Part shown: positions 34,596-36,089 of the stretch, one piece after another
Layout: each line of letters opens with the position of its first letter
Numbering within the stretch: position 1 is the first letter of the stretch
Origin: DATKZB01 sp035528235
Lineage (GTDB): Bacteria > Planctomycetota > Phycisphaerae > FEN-1346
Assembly (NCBI GenBank): GCA_035528235.1
Contig: DATKZB010000174.1
Coordinates: forward strand, 1-36,089
Direction: 5' to 3'
DNA: 36,089 bases
Made by a program: the position numbers and the translations under genes
The notes under the pieces: generated by a model
What the model saw: the letters and a program-made list of their open reading frames with translations, nothing else
The model's database searches: none
What the model was told of the DNA's origin: nothing

Positions 34596-36089
34596 ATGAA
34601 ACGAGGAACACCGTGGTTCGTCCTGGCGGCAGTGGCCGCCGCCGTCGGCGCCCTGGCGGCGCCCAGCGCGACGGCCGCCGAGGCCGCACACCAGGCCGTC
34701 GGCATCGTCAGTCACGTCAAGGTCCTCTCGGACAAGGTGCCCGACGTCTCGAGCGTCGAGGCCTGGAAGAAGTCGTTCCTCAAGGACGGCGCGTCCGACC
34801 GTGACAAGGCCTTGGCCGCCTGGAAGAGCCGCGTGACCTTCGCCTACCAGGACCCGCCGGCCAGGGAGTACCTCGAGGCCGAGGGCTGCGTCCACGACCC
34901 CATCAAGATCTTCAACGTGTACGGGTACGGCATGTGCTGCTGCGCGTCGGCCAACGTCGAGTCGCTGGCCCGGGCGGCCGGCCTGAAGGCCCGCGGTTTC
35001 GGCATCAACCTGCACAGCGTGCCGGAGGTGTTCTGGGACGGCGCCTGGCACCTGCTGGACGCGTCGCTCGTCAACTACTTCCCCAAGGCCGACGGCGAGA
35101 TCGCCAGCCTCGAGGAAATCTGCGCCGCCTTCCAGGGCTGGCTGAACGAGCACCCCGACCTCAAGGGCAGCAACGACAAACTCGTCGCCTTCCAGCGCGA
35201 CAGCGGCTGGACCGGCTGGAAGGGCGGCCCCGACCTTCTCTCGCGCTGCCCCTTCTACGACGCCGGCGGCTGGTGGCCCGCACGCACCCACGGATGGTAC
35301 TCGACCATGCAGGAGTACAACGGCGCCGGCAAGACGCCCTTCATCTACGAGTACGGCTACTCCCTCGGGTACCAGGTGAACGTGCAACTGAGGCCCGGCG
35401 AGCGGCTGACCCGCAACTGGTTCCACAAAGGCCTGCACGTCAACGGTGTGGGCGGCGACGGCGACGCGCCCGGGTGCCTCAAGGAGAAGATCGGCTCCGG
35501 ATCGATGGCGTTCCTGACGCAGTACGGCGACCTGACGCGCGAGCGCGTCGGCAGCGGCGTGTGCGAGTACGACGTCCCGCTGGCCGACGGCGGGTTCCGG
35601 ACCGCGGCGCTGGTGGCCGAGAACCTCGCCGCCAAGGCCGACGACCAGGCCGGCCCGGCCGTTCACGTCAAGGACCCCGCCAAGCCCGGCATCCTCGAAA
35701 TCGACATGCCCACATCGTATGTGTACCTGACGGGCGAACTCGCCATGAACGCCGTGGTGGGCGACGGCGGCCGCTTGCGCGTCTTCTTCTCCGATTCGAA
35801 CGGCCTCGACTGGCGCGAGATCGCGGCCGTCGAGGCCTCCGGCGAGCAGAAGATCGATCTGGGGAAACACGCCTTCCGCCGGTACGACTACCGCCTGCGG
35901 TTCGTCCTCCAGGGCAAGGGCACGGGCCTGGAGAGCCTCAAGATTCGCCACGACGTCCAATGCTCGCAGCGGGCCCTGCCGACGCTCGGGCGCGGCGACA
36001 ACACGATTACCTTCAGCGCTGGGCCGCACGAGGGGACCGTCACCATCCAGGGCCTCGCGTCCGACGCCGGCAAGGGCAAGCAGGTTCAA
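34596..36089 (+). CDS. Secreted transglutaminase-like protein (partial, runs off the window)
   Basis: The ATG at 34596 follows GAGGGAGAA and opens a frame of 498 codons that is still open at the window end. Residues 1-28 are a signal peptide (WFVLAAVAAAVGALAAPSATA). Residues of about 100-165 have the transglutaminase/protease pattern: YGYGMCCCASANVESLARAA supplies the Cys (C114-C116), INLHSVPEVFWDGAWHLLDA supplies H140 and D155, with the usual spacing and the W-x-LLD ending. The remainder is beta-rich, with Trp- and Gly-rich segments. It could hydrolyse or rearrange peptide or amide bonds outside the cell. It is transcribed away from the ABC transporter genes. Family assignment rests on the triad and its surroundings; substrate is unknown. 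Confidence 0.8.
   Translation, partial: MKRGTPWFVLAAVAAAVGALAAPSATAAEAAHQAVGIVSHVKVLSDKVPDVSSVEAWKKSFLKDGASDRDKALAAWKSRVTFAYQDPPAREYLEAEGCVHDPIKIFNVYGYGMCCCASANVESLARAAGLKARGFGINLHSVPEVFWDGAWHLLDASLVNYFPKADGEIASLEEICAAFQGWLNEHPDLKGSNDKLVAFQRDSGWTGWKGGPDLLSRCPFYDAGGWWPARTHGWYSTMQEYNGAGKTPFIYEYGYSLGYQVNVQLRPGERLTRNWFHKGLHVNGVGGDGDAPGCLKEKIGSGSMAFLTQYGDLTRERVGSGVCEYDVPLADGGFRTAALVAENLAAKADDQAGPAVHVKDPAKPGILEIDMPTSYVYLTGELAMNAVVGDGGRLRVFFSDSNGLDWREIAAVEASGEQKIDLGKHAFRRYDYRLRFVLQGKGTGLESLKIRHDVQCSQRALPTLGRGDNTITFSAGPHEGTVTIQGLASDAGKGKQVQ

Overview
The window looks like a GC-rich, probably anaerobic bacterium of the planctomycete type. This is an inference from several things seen together: a Tat-exported Gfo/Idh/MocA oxidoreductase next to a DUF1080 protein, large secreted carbohydrate-linked proteins, GC-rich interspersed hairpins, and a multi-subunit Fe-S flavoprotein operon. 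No rRNA or taxonomic marker is present, so the placement is not proven.

Region 1 (1-5378) holds a small degradative cluster on the + strand: a ThDP-enzyme fragment lacking its PYR domain, a Tat-exported oxidoreductase and a DUF1080 protein. The DUF1080 gene breaks off at about 3410, at the start of a second copy of its domain. Foreign-looking DNA follows: a 2.25-copy 87-bp tandem repeat with hairpins, an unrecognised 331-aa gene on the - strand with a strong sigma-70 promoter, and a degraded piece resembling the C-terminus of a phage terminase large subunit.

Region 2 (5379-15675, all - strand) is the most interesting part. A soluble histidine kinase and an NtrC-type sigma-54 activator lie upstream of a textbook -24/-12 promoter (TGGCAC-N5-TTGC at 12374-12388). 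That promoter heads five tightly packed genes: a small protein with three Cys repeats, a NuoE/HydC-like subunit with an added zinc-ribbon tail, a NuoF/HydB-GltD fusion, a NuoG/HoxU-like Fe-S protein with a Cys-rich tail, and a glutamate-synthase-like FMN protein. The FMN protein has neither the glutaminase domain nor the 3Fe-4S motif of true glutamate synthase. The set resembles electron-bifurcating HydABC/Nfn/Stn-type complexes but has no hydrogenase subunit. I suggest it is an uncharacterised NAD(P)H/ferredoxin flavoprotein complex.

Region 3 (15676-21951) contains an inverted repeat of about 300 bp. The right copy includes an intact tRNA-Ser(CGA); the left copy includes only the 3' part of that tRNA. 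The repeats enclose a 1308-aa secreted glycosidase-like protein. Beyond the tRNA lie a 5'-truncated tyrosine integrase and an IS3-type transposase remnant.

Region 4 (21952-30008, - strand) is a CusCBA-type copper/silver efflux operon: outer-membrane factor, metal-binding lipoprotein, adaptor with two metal-binding motifs, and an enlarged RND pump that keeps the methionine triad.

Region 5 (30034-36089) carries a two-gene sugar ABC importer in which the binding protein is fused to the first permease, and the second permease has a large extracytoplasmic insertion; no ATPase is present. Divergent from it is a secreted transglutaminase-like protein that runs off the window.
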